A stretch of 64,000 nucleotides of DNA from Mageeibacillus sp. UBA6980. GTDB lineage: Bacteria > Bacillota > Clostridia > Saccharofermentanales > Saccharofermentanaceae. Made by a program: the position numbers and the translations under genes. Below are positions 44,593 to 53,003 of this stretch, piece by piece (the stretch's first letter is position 1; the number at the start of each line of letters is the position of its first letter). The stretch is from positions 62,001 to 126,000 of the forward strand of contig DJYK01000003.1 in the NCBI GenBank assembly GCA_002450095.1, given 5' to 3'. Below the pieces are notes generated by a model. The model saw only the letters and a program-made list of their open reading frames with translations, did not search any database and was not told where the DNA came from.

Positions 44593-47173
44593 ACTCCTTC
44601 TCGAGGTCATATACTTCTACGCCTATAAGCTGACGGGAAACTGCGGCTGGTCCATCGTCGCCTTAAGCCTCGTCGTCAATCTTCTCGTTCTCCCTCTCTA
44701 TAACCGGGCGGATGAACTGCAGCTTCTGTCAAGACAAAAAGAGAATAAGATCCGCCCGATGGCCGATCACATCAAGAAGTCGTTTACGGGCGATGAACGC
44801 GTATTTATGCTTCAGACCTATTACCGGGATATGAAGTACAGCCCGCTTAATACTCTAAAAAGCTCTATATCTCTCATCCTTCAGATCCCGTTCTTCATGG
44901 CGGCCTACTACTTTCTGACAGAGCTTCAGATGCTCCACGGGATATCCCTGGGGCCCATTGAAGATCTCGGTCTTCCGGACGGCCTTATCAAGATCGGAAC
45001 ATTAAGCATTAACCTTCTTCCCATATTGATGACGCTCATTAACATAGTATCGAGCTTCATCTATTCGGAGAAAGGTAACGTTAAGGATAAGATCAAGCTC
45101 GTACTGATCGCACTCGTTTTCCTCGTTCTCCTCTACGGTTCACCTTCGGGACTCGTATTCTACTGGACGTTAAATAACGTATTCTCGCTTGTTAAGAACA
45201 TAGTACTCAAGTTCAAAAAGCCCGGAAAGAAAAAAGAGCGCGTTACCGATCCTAAGGTTCAGAAGGAATTCGATGTGCTGATCATATTATCGGGGATCCT
45301 TCTGGCTTTTCTCGCGGGTCTTATGATACCTGCGGACGTTATCGCGCAAAATCCTGCCGAACTTATTAATACATACAGTTCGACTCCGCACACACCTGCC
45401 CTCTATCTTCTGAGCAGCAGTCTTATCGCGGTCGGAACCTTTGTACTGTGGATCCCGCTGTTCTACTATCTTACGAGAGAATCATTCGGTAAATACCTTG
45501 CAGGCATTCTTTGTGCCTGGTCGCTTAATGCAGTGACCAACTATGTTCTATTTAACAGGAACTTCGGTCTTCTTAATAAGAAACTCATCTATGAATACAT
45601 TATGGATTTTGCGACAAAGGAGACCGTCCTGAACATCATGGCCAACACGGCTCTCACTGCGGCGGTAATATTCTTCGCCATAAAGTTCCGTAAGACACTT
45701 CGAAATATAATCCTCATTGCGATATTCTCTATCGCCTTACTCTCGGGTACGAATACCATTCTTATCTTTAACATCCTTGCCGCCCAGAATTACGATTTTA
45801 ATGCAAAGCCGCAGGAAGTCAGCGTACCTCTTACAAGAACGGGCAAGAATGTAATAGTGATCATGATGGATCGTATGATCGGCGCTTATCTTCCTTACAT
45901 GTTCAACGAGCGCCCGGAATTTGAAGAGTCATTTGACGGATTTACATACTATCCGAATACGGTATCATTCGGAACACATACGAACTTCGGCGCACCTGCT
46001 CTTTACGGCGGATATGATTACACACCCGACAGGATAAATGCCCGTTCCGATGAACTCCTCGTCGATAAGCATAACGAAGCTCTTCATGTAATGCCGGTCT
46101 TATTTGCCGACAACGGATGGAACGTAAGCGTCGGAGATCCTTCTTATGCCAATTATGAGTGGATCCCGGACGTAAGCATCTATGATGACAATGAGAACAT
46201 CAATGCGTTCAGACTGTCAGGCACGTTTAACGACAGAAGCGATCTTCTCGAGAACGCGGGTGATGAACTCGAGATCAGGCTCAACAGGAATTTCTTCTGC
46301 TACGGACTCATGAAGACACTCCCCTATCCGCTTCAGCCTCTCGTATATTCCGACGGTTCTTATAACTACATGAACTTCAGTTATCCGGGATACGTGGACG
46401 ACACTTATGTGGGAACATCTTTGCATATCCAGATTGGTCTTTATGAGAGTTTCATTGAGGAATATACAGCGATGCAGGCGTTGAACGATATCGTAGACGT
46501 AACCGACGATCCGACAAACTGTTTCTTCATGTTCGCGAACTGCACGGCACACGAGGTCTGTCTTCTGCAGGAACCCGACTATGTACCCGCGGTAATGACG
46601 GACAACATCGAATACGATGCCCTGCATGAAGACAGGTTTACCGTTAACGGAGAGACGATGAGAATGGATACGGATTTTCTCAACTATTCTCATTATGAAT
46701 GCAATATGGCAGCCTATATCACTCTGGCAAACTGGCTTGATTATCTCAGAGCCAACGACCTCTATGACAACTCCAGGATAATAATCGTCGCCGATCACGG
46801 TTACGGCATGGAGCAGTTTGACAGTCTTATGGTGGCTGATCCTTACTTTGATGCCGAATGGGTCAATCCCCTTCTGATGATCAAGGACTTCGGAGAAGAA
46901 GGATTCTCTACTTCATATGATTTCATGACCAATGCAGATACGCCTTATATTGCGACGAACGGGCTTATCGAGAATCCCGTTAACCCTTACACGGGAAATC
47001 CCCTTCGCCTTTGTGACAGCAATGAGGATCAGCTTATCTACATATCCGAAGAATGGAACGTCAATTATAACAACGGCACTCAGTATGTAGATCCCGAAGG
47101 CTTCTGGCTTACGGTAAGAGAGAATATCTGGGACGACGAGAACTGGACCTATGCGGGAGGCGCAGAAAGATAG
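44552..47173 (+). CDS. YidC/Oxa1-like module fused to an LtaS/alkaline-phosphatase-type domain (first copy)
   Basis: Residues 1-225 follow the YidC core helix by helix: GWSIVALSLVVNLLVLPLYN, SPLNTLKSSISLILQIPFFM and SPSGLVFYWTLNNVFSLV. The groove Arg of YidC is Asn at residue 43. Residues 240-415 add about five more membrane helices. From residue 430 an extracellular alkaline-phosphatase-superfamily domain follows, with Asp440, a candidate nucleophile Thr477 (HTNFG), His667 and DHG 748-750, resembling lipoteichoic acid synthase. It starts within the end of the TagF-like gene, with AAGGA 8 bases upstream. I infer a phosphotransferase acting on a surface polymer. Confidence 0.85.
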   Translation: MTTILFQLLIEPIKLLLEVIYFYAYKLTGNCGWSIVALSLVVNLLVLPLYNRADELQLLSRQKENKIRPMADHIKKSFTGDERVFMLQTYYRDMKYSPLNTLKSSISLILQIPFFMAAYYFLTELQMLHGISLGPIEDLGLPDGLIKIGTLSINLLPILMTLINIVSSFIYSEKGNVKDKIKLVLIALVFLVLLYGSPSGLVFYWTLNNVFSLVKNIVLKFKKPGKKKERVTDPKVQKEFDVLIILSGILLAFLAGLMIPADVIAQNPAELINTYSSTPHTPALYLLSSSLIAVGTFVLWIPLFYYLTRESFGKYLAGILCAWSLNAVTNYVLFNRNFGLLNKKLIYEYIMDFATKETVLNIMANTALTAAVIFFAIKFRKTLRNIILIAIFSIALLSGTNTILIFNILAAQNYDFNAKPQEVSVPLTRTGKNVIVIMMDRMIGAYLPYMFNERPEFEESFDGFTYYPNTVSFGTHTNFGAPALYGGYDYTPDRINARSDELLVDKHNEALHVMPVLFADNGWNVSVGDPSYANYEWIPDVSIYDDNENINAFRLSGTFNDRSDLLENAGDELEIRLNRNFFCYGLMKTLPYPLQPLVYSDGSYNYMNFSYPGYVDDTYVGTSLHIQIGLYESFIEEYTAMQALNDIVDVTDDPTNCFFMFANCTAHEVCLLQEPDYVPAVMTDNIEYDALHEDRFTVNGETMRMDTDFLNYSHYECNMAAYITLANWLDYLRANDLYDNSRIIIVADHGYGMEQFDSLMVADPYFDAEWVNPLLMIKDFGEEGFSTSYDFMTNADTPYIATNGLIENPVNPYTGNPLRLCDSNEDQLIYISEEWNVNYNNGTQYVDPEGFWLTVRENIWDDENWTYAGGAER
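44591..45225 (+). repeat. Near-identical YidC-module DNA shared with 47220-47854
   Basis: This 635-bp segment aligns without gaps to 47220-47854 at a constant offset of 2629 and differs only at scattered, mostly third, codon positions. The downstream halves of the two genes diverge much more. Recent duplication or gene conversion of the YidC part explains this. Confidence 0.85.
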
Positions 47174-47174
47174 T

Positions 47175-49802
47175 ATGACTATATCAAGTATGCTGTTTAC
47201 TCTGTTCATAGAACCGATAAAACTCCTCTTCGAGGTCATATACTTCTACGCCTATAAGCTGACGGGAAACTGCGGCTGGTCCATCGTCGCCTTAAGTCTC
47301 GTCGTCAATCTTCTCGTTCTCCCTCTCTATAACCGGGCGGATGAACTGCAACTTCTGTCAAGACAGAAAGAGAATAAGATCCGCCCGATGGCCGATCACA
47401 TCAAGAAGTCTTTTACGGGCGATGAACGTGTCTTTATGCTTCAGACCTATTACCGGGATATGAAGTACAGCCCGCTTAACACATTAAGAAGCTCTATATC
47501 TCTCATCCTTCAGATCCCGTTCTTCATGGCAGCCTACTACTTTCTAACAGAGCTTCAGATGCTCCACGGGATATCCCTGGGCCCCATTGAAGATCTGGGT
47601 CTTCCGGACGGCCTTATCAAGATCGGAACATTAAGCATTAACTTTCTTCCCATATTGATGACGCTCATTAACATAGTATCGAGCTTCATCTATTCGGAGA
47701 AAGGAAACGTTAAGGATAAGATCAAGCTCGTCCTGATCGCACTCGTTTTCCTCGTTCTACTCTACGGTTCACCTTCGGGACTCGTATTCTACTGGACGTT
47801 AAATAACGTCTTCTCGCTTGTTAAGAACATAGTCCTTAAGTTCAAAAAGCCCGGGGTTAAAAAAGAACACTCAGTCGATCCGGGATCATTAAAACAGGCA
47901 AATACGCTTATGCTCATATCCTGTGCGATACTCGCGATACTGACGGGACTTATGATCCCCGCTGATGTCATCTCGCAGAATCCGGCGGAGCTCATCAACA
48001 CTTATACCGCCGATCCGCACAGCCCGGCACTCTATCTTCTGAGCAGCAGCCTGATCTCGGCAGGAACATTTATGCTTTGGATCCCGCTGTTCTATTATCT
48101 ATTGAGAGAGCGTCACGGTAAGATCATATCCGTCGCTTTCGCGGCATTCGCCGGAGTCGGAGCCCTTAATTATTATATCTTCAACAAGAACTTCGGATTC
48201 CTGTCAAAGAAGATAATCTACGATTATACGCTCGAGTACACGGCCGGAGAGATCGTCATCAATCTTCTTGTTGATATCCTTATAGCAGGTCTCATCATCT
48301 TCCTTACGGGTAAGTTCAAAAAGCTCATGCGCAATGTCATGTCAGTGCTGCTCGCTGCCGTTACGGTCCTTGCCTCTTTGCCCTGTATCGCGATAATCAT
48401 TTTCGCCGCGGGATATAACCACACATACAGCAACGGCCCGGAAGCCATCCGCGTCCCCATGACGACAACCGGACAAAATGTAGTCGTTATCATGATGGAC
48501 AGAATGATCGGCGCTTATATCCCCTATATATTCAATGAACGCCCGGATGTCGCAGAACAGTTTGACGGGTTTACTTACTACCCGAATACGATCTCATTCG
48601 GTAAATACACAAACTTCGGCTCCCCCGCTCTGTTCGGCGGTTACGATTACACGCCGGCCCGAATAAACGAACGCCCCGACGAGTCCCTCGTCGACAAACA
48701 CAATGAAGCGCTTCACGTCATGCCGGAGATCTTTGCCGAGAACGGATGGAACGTAAGCGTCGGAGATCCTTCTTATGCCAATTACGAGTGGATCCCGGAC
48801 GTAAGCATCTATGATGACAATGAGAATATCAATGCATTCCAGATGTGCGGTGTCCTGAACGGTCAAAGCGAGATATTAATGAACCTCGGAGACGAAGCAG
48901 AGACAAGACTGAACCGTAACCTGTTCTGCTTCGGACTTATGAAGACACTGCCTTACGCTCTTCAGCCTCTTATCTATTCCGACGGTTCCTATGCTTATAT
49001 GAATTACTCTTACGACGGATATATCGATAACTCTTACGGCGGAAACTCGCTTCACACGCAGTACGGATATATGGAAACATTCATTCAGGAGAAACTGGTC
49101 CTCGATTATCTCGATGATATGGTAGATATAACCGATGATCCCGAGAACTGCTTCTTTATGTTCGCCAACGGAACGACTCACGAGCCAAGCCTTCTTGTCG
49201 AACCCGAATACGAACCCGCGCCTTACGTTGATAACACCGAGTACGATGAGGCACACGAAGACAGGTTTACCGTTAACGGCGTGACTATGCATATGGAGAC
49301 GTCTTACTTAACATATGCCGCATATGAAGCGAACATGGCAACCTGCATATCTCTCGGACAGTGGTTTGATTATCTGAGAGAGAATAACCTTTACGATAAC
49401 ACGAGGATAATAATCGTATCCGATCACGGTGACGGAAGACTCATGCAGTTCGATGAACTGATGGTGGAAGATCCGGAATTCGACGCGTTGTCGGTAAATG
49501 CGATCCTGATGGTCAAGGACTTCGGAGAAACGGGATTTACAACCTCATACGATTTCATGACCAATGCAGATACTCCCTATATCGCACTGAACGGGCTGGT
49601 AGATAACCCCGTAAATCCGTACACGGGTAATCCTATATCATCCGACAAGACCGAAGACCAGCTTATCTATATTTCAGATAACCTTAATATATACACCAAC
49701 GGCGGAAACACTTTCGAAGATCCGGAAGGTTATTGGCTTACGGTAAGAGACAATATATGGGATGATGAGAATTGGGGACTTTACAACGGTGACCCCGATT
49801 GA
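47175..49802 (+). CDS. YidC/Oxa1-like module fused to an LtaS/alkaline-phosphatase-type domain (second copy)
   Basis: This paralog has the same three parts: YidC-like core with Asn instead of Arg in SLVVNLLVLPL, extra membrane helices, and an extracellular catalytic domain with IMMDRMIGAY, FGKYTNFGSPALFGG, NGTTHEP and VSDHGDGR. The helical middle and parts of the catalytic domain differ clearly from the first copy. ATG 47175 is chosen by alignment with copy one; it lies 2 bases after the stop of copy one. An in-frame ATG at 47151 overlaps it. Different middle parts suggest different substrates or partners. Confidence 0.85.
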   Translation: MTISSMLFTLFIEPIKLLFEVIYFYAYKLTGNCGWSIVALSLVVNLLVLPLYNRADELQLLSRQKENKIRPMADHIKKSFTGDERVFMLQTYYRDMKYSPLNTLRSSISLILQIPFFMAAYYFLTELQMLHGISLGPIEDLGLPDGLIKIGTLSINFLPILMTLINIVSSFIYSEKGNVKDKIKLVLIALVFLVLLYGSPSGLVFYWTLNNVFSLVKNIVLKFKKPGVKKEHSVDPGSLKQANTLMLISCAILAILTGLMIPADVISQNPAELINTYTADPHSPALYLLSSSLISAGTFMLWIPLFYYLLRERHGKIISVAFAAFAGVGALNYYIFNKNFGFLSKKIIYDYTLEYTAGEIVINLLVDILIAGLIIFLTGKFKKLMRNVMSVLLAAVTVLASLPCIAIIIFAAGYNHTYSNGPEAIRVPMTTTGQNVVVIMMDRMIGAYIPYIFNERPDVAEQFDGFTYYPNTISFGKYTNFGSPALFGGYDYTPARINERPDESLVDKHNEALHVMPEIFAENGWNVSVGDPSYANYEWIPDVSIYDDNENINAFQMCGVLNGQSEILMNLGDEAETRLNRNLFCFGLMKTLPYALQPLIYSDGSYAYMNYSYDGYIDNSYGGNSLHTQYGYMETFIQEKLVLDYLDDMVDITDDPENCFFMFANGTTHEPSLLVEPEYEPAPYVDNTEYDEAHEDRFTVNGVTMHMETSYLTYAAYEANMATCISLGQWFDYLRENNLYDNTRIIIVSDHGDGRLMQFDELMVEDPEFDALSVNAILMVKDFGETGFTTSYDFMTNADTPYIALNGLVDNPVNPYTGNPISSDKTEDQLIYISDNLNIYTNGGNTFEDPEGYWLTVRDNIWDDENWGLYNGDPD

Positions 49803-49804
49803 TA

Positions 49805-49810
49805 TATAAT
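49805..49810 (+). promoter_or_regulatory. -10 box before the second TagF-like gene
   Basis: TATAAT lies 8 bases before ATG 49819, with TTTACA 19 bases further upstream at 49780-49785. The predicted start is about 49817, so this mRNA would have a 2-base leader, in addition to read-through from the operon. Confidence 0.45.
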
Positions 49811-49818
49811 CTGTTGTT

Positions 49819-51060
49819 ATGATCCGCTCATTGCTTTACATCGATCCCGGAACGGGCAGTATGCTTTTCTCGATAATCATCGGCATTGCCGGTGTATTGG
49901 TCTTTGCTTTAAGATCTCTGTGGATCAAGCTCAAGTTCGTATTAACGGGCGGCAGAAGTAAATCAAGCGATAAGAACGTACTTCCCGTCTGCATATTCTC
50001 CGAAGGCAAACGCTATTGGAGCGTATTCCGCCCGATCTGTGACGAATTCGAGAGAAGACAGAAGGACATTTACTACTTAACCGCCAGTCCCGATGATCCC
50101 GCTCTCAGCGCTTCATATAAGTATGTTCACCCGGAGTTCATCGGCGAAGGCAACAAGGCCATCTCGAGGATGAACCTAATAAAGGCAACGATAGTCATGT
50201 CGACCACACCGAGCCTCGACGTCTTCCAGTGGAAAAGATCGAAGAGCGTAAGATACTATGTCCACCTCCCTCATATGCCGAATGATATAACGACCTACAG
50301 GCTCTTCGGACTGGACTTTTACGATGCGGTATTACTCTCGGGAGAATACCAGAAAGAGGAGATCCGAAGTCTCGAGAGAATCAGAAAGATCCCCGAGAAA
50401 GAACTCGTCCTCGTCGGTATCCCTTACCTTGATGCGATGAAAGAACGCCTGGATTCACTTCCCGCATCTGATAAAAACAGAAGTAATCCTACGGTGCTTC
50501 TCGCACCCTCCTGGGGACCTAACGGGATCCTTACCGTATACGGCGCGGACTTTATAGAGAACCTCATTAAGACCGGGTATGACGTGATAATAAGACCTCA
50601 CCCGCAGTCCTTTACCTCAGAGAAAGAACTCATGGATGAACTTATGGAAAAGTTCCCGGAGACCGATAAGCTCAAGTGGAACCGCGATCCCGATAATTTC
50701 GAGGTGTTAAATACCGCAGACATACTCATATCCGATTTCTCGGGTGTCGTATTCGACTTCTCGCTTGTGTTTAACAAACCGATCATCTATACCGACCCGA
50801 GCACAGACTGGTCGCAGTACGACTGCTCCTGGGACGACAGGACCTTATGGACTTACGAGATCCTTCCCAAGATAGGAAAGAAGCTTACCCGGGAGAACTT
50901 CGCCAATATCAAAGACCTGATCGATGAATGCATAGGCGGATTCGATCTTCAGAGAGGCAGAGACCTCGCGAGAGAGCAGACCTGGGTAAATATCGGTCAG
51001 GGCGCGGCAAAGACCGCTGATTACCTTATAAATAAGTACGACGAACTTACCGCTGAATAA
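49819..51060 (+). CDS. TagF-like CDP-glycerol glycerophosphotransferase family protein (second copy)
   Basis: The layout repeats that of the first copy: YIDPGTGSMLFSIIIGIAG start with one membrane helix, then LLAPSWGPNG, IIRPHPQS and LISDFSGVVFDFSLVFNKP. It is a diverged paralog with many substitutions. The gene closes the tagF-like, YidC-fusion, YidC-fusion, tagF-like array, which suggests that each transferase pairs with one fusion protein. No Shine-Dalgarno is visible before the ATG. Confidence 0.85.
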   Translation: MIRSLLYIDPGTGSMLFSIIIGIAGVLVFALRSLWIKLKFVLTGGRSKSSDKNVLPVCIFSEGKRYWSVFRPICDEFERRQKDIYYLTASPDDPALSASYKYVHPEFIGEGNKAISRMNLIKATIVMSTTPSLDVFQWKRSKSVRYYVHLPHMPNDITTYRLFGLDFYDAVLLSGEYQKEEIRSLERIRKIPEKELVLVGIPYLDAMKERLDSLPASDKNRSNPTVLLAPSWGPNGILTVYGADFIENLIKTGYDVIIRPHPQSFTSEKELMDELMEKFPETDKLKWNRDPDNFEVLNTADILISDFSGVVFDFSLVFNKPIIYTDPSTDWSQYDCSWDDRTLWTYEILPKIGKKLTRENFANIKDLIDECIGGFDLQRGRDLAREQTWVNIGQGAAKTADYLINKYDELTAE

Positions 51061-51137
51061 TATTCACTCGGATCAAGCGACCGACACTCTTAAACAATTC
51101 TTTAACATTAATTGTCCTCAAGTTTAATTCGGATTTC

Positions 51138-51143
51138 TATAAT
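51138..51143 (+). promoter_or_regulatory. -10 box of the CPBP protease gene
   Basis: TATAAT lies 30 bases before ATG 51174. Unlike several neighbours the gene has a normal leader with GAGGAGG. No good -35 is seen at standard distance. Confidence 0.4.
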
Positions 51144-51173
51144 CTCAACTGATGAAGAAATGAGGAGGAAATT

Positions 51174-52046
51174 ATGTCCAATAACAAAAAAATAAATGTC
51201 TCAGACATTCTTATGAGCGTCTTGCCGCTTGTAATAATGCTCATCCTTAACACAGTTGCCACTTTCCCTGCCCTGGTGATAGGAATGGCCGAAGCCGCAG
51301 AGGACGGCGTTCAGATCACCCCGGATAACACGACGGCATGCCTCGGATATCCCAAGGCACAGATCGCATTGACGATAGGGTTTTTAATCTATGCGATAAT
51401 ATCGATCGTGCTCTTCGGTATCTGGTATAAGAAAGCACTCTTAAAGAATCAGAAAAGCCTTTCCAATAAGGAAGTCTTCACCGGAAAGAATATCATCCTT
51501 GCAGGCGTAAGCGCACTCGGTCTTTGGGGATTTGTAAACATTGCACTCACACTGATCTCTATGGTCTTCCCCGATCCTATCGACGCTTTCGGCAACATGA
51601 TGGAAAACTCCGTAGGTTCCAACATAATAATCTCGTTATTCTATGGTTGCATCCTCGGACCCATAGCCGAAGAGCTGATATTCAGAGCCGTTACTTACGG
51701 TTACCTTAAGCGCTCTAAGCTTAATATTATCGCCGTGATCGTTATCCAGGGCATTCTGTTCGGTATCGCACACATGAATCTCGTTCAGAGCATCTATGCA
51801 TCGTTCATCGGATTCTTCTATGGTTTCTTAAGATACAAGTTCGGCAATATCCGAATCACATGCTTTGCACACATCCTGAATAATACGGCCGCTTTCTTCC
51901 TCGAGCCCCTGTTTATTAATTTACCTTTTGGCGAGACATTATTCTTTATATTCTGCGCTATCCTCGCAGTTGCCGGTATAGTTGCTTCCGTATTTATCGC
52001 GAAGATGCCTGCTGCTTCGACTGAGAAGCCCGTTGCCGATATATAG
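51174..52046 (+). CDS. CPBP-family intramembrane metalloprotease
   Basis: Eight membrane helices are predicted. The catalytic motifs of the family are EELIFRAVTYG, FGIAHMN and CFAHILNN, giving the Glu-Glu-Arg and two His residues. Members cleave prenylated or other membrane proteins and in bacteria often serve in bacteriocin immunity or processing. The substrate is unknown. GAGGAGG lies 6 bases before the ATG. Confidence 0.88.
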   Translation: MSNNKKINVSDILMSVLPLVIMLILNTVATFPALVIGMAEAAEDGVQITPDNTTACLGYPKAQIALTIGFLIYAIISIVLFGIWYKKALLKNQKSLSNKEVFTGKNIILAGVSALGLWGFVNIALTLISMVFPDPIDAFGNMMENSVGSNIIISLFYGCILGPIAEELIFRAVTYGYLKRSKLNIIAVIVIQGILFGIAHMNLVQSIYASFIGFFYGFLRYKFGNIRITCFAHILNNTAAFFLEPLFINLPFGETLFFIFCAILAVAGIVASVFIAKMPAASTEKPVADI

Positions 52047-52087
52047 TTCAAGCCTGATCGTAAGGTACCTGTAAACCCATCTTAAAC

Positions 52088-52120
52088 GGCTGTCCGAATG
52101 AACGGGCAGCCATTTACTTT
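52088..52120 (+). terminator. Terminator after the CPBP gene
   Basis: GGCTGTCCG (52088-52096) pairs with CGGGCAGCC (52103-52111) through a 6-base loop, with ATTTACTTTT after it. It separates the convergent CPBP and response-regulator genes. Confidence 0.75.
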
Positions 52121-52124
52121 TCCC

Positions 52125-52946
52125 TTATTCCCCGATGAGCATGTTATACGCCTCGATCTTCTTTATCTTTCCCGATTCGATATAGGCAAAGACAAAGGAG
52201 ATAACGGCAATCGCGATACATATCGCCGCGACTCCCTGCCAAGGCACGTAGAAATTCGCCTTTACTATTCCGAACGCCCCCATCACGATGTTCATAAAGG
52301 ATTTGCTCCGAAGTAGGATACCAATCCGAACAACACTGCCGAGGAGATGATAGAAGGCATAAACGACAGTGCCGTCTGAGGTGAACTTATCTTTCCACAC
52401 GTTATCGAACAATTCCGCCTTTGTGATTAGCCTGTCCTTATTCTCAATGAGATAGAGAAGAAGAGAGTATTCCATGCTCGTGAGCTTACGCGGCTGCCCT
52501 TCGACTTCAAGCGTCTTGTTAACCTTATCGATCCTGATCCTTGTATCCTCGTAAACGTCTTCAGAAGGCTTGTCCGGGGATGTATTGAATCGTCTTAGGA
52601 ACACTTTGACCTTGGCAAGCAGGACGCCCATCGAATAGGGCTTCTCGATGTAGTCGTCGCCTCCTATATTGAGCGCCACTATCTTATCGTCATCGGTATT
52701 TCTCGCGGATATGAATATGATAGGTATCTGCTTTGTCTGTCTTATGTATTTGCACAGGTCGAACCCGCTCCCGTCGCCGAGATTAATATCCAGAAGTATG
52801 AGTGAGACTTCATTGCCCTCGAGGAAAGTCTTCGCTTCAGCCGCACCGTAAAGAGCGTGAGTCTTAACGTCAAACAGATTGAAGTATTCGCAGGTATTAT
52901 CCGCGAGTTCTTTCTCATCATCGATTATAAGGCAATCGTATCTCAT
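52125..52946 (-). pseudogene. Decayed response regulator fused to the end of an FtsX-type permease
   Basis: Residues 1-115 are an intact receiver domain with phospho-acceptor Asp53 and Lys102. The OmpR-type winged helix begins but breaks off at DGTV (residue 194), before the recognition helix. The rest is membrane sequence ending in KANFYVPWQG and KIKKIEAYNMLIGE, typical of the last helix of FtsX-like ABC permeases. Between about 52365 and 52300 the permease reads in another frame (SSAVLFGLVSYFGANP), so a frameshift is present too. A deletion seems to have removed the kinase, ATPase and most of the permease. DNA binding is unlikely. Confidence 0.75.
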
Positions 52947-52953
52947 ACTTCTG

Positions 52954-52959
52954 ATTATA
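52954..52959 (-). promoter_or_regulatory. -10 box of the response-regulator remnant
   Basis: TATAAT (52959-52954, minus strand) ends 7 bases before the ATG at 52946, so transcription would begin next to the start codon. No clear -35 is visible. Confidence 0.45.
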
Positions 52960-53003
52960 TCTTATGATTGCCGATATTCGATAATTAAACCGTCAATGCG
53001 CGA

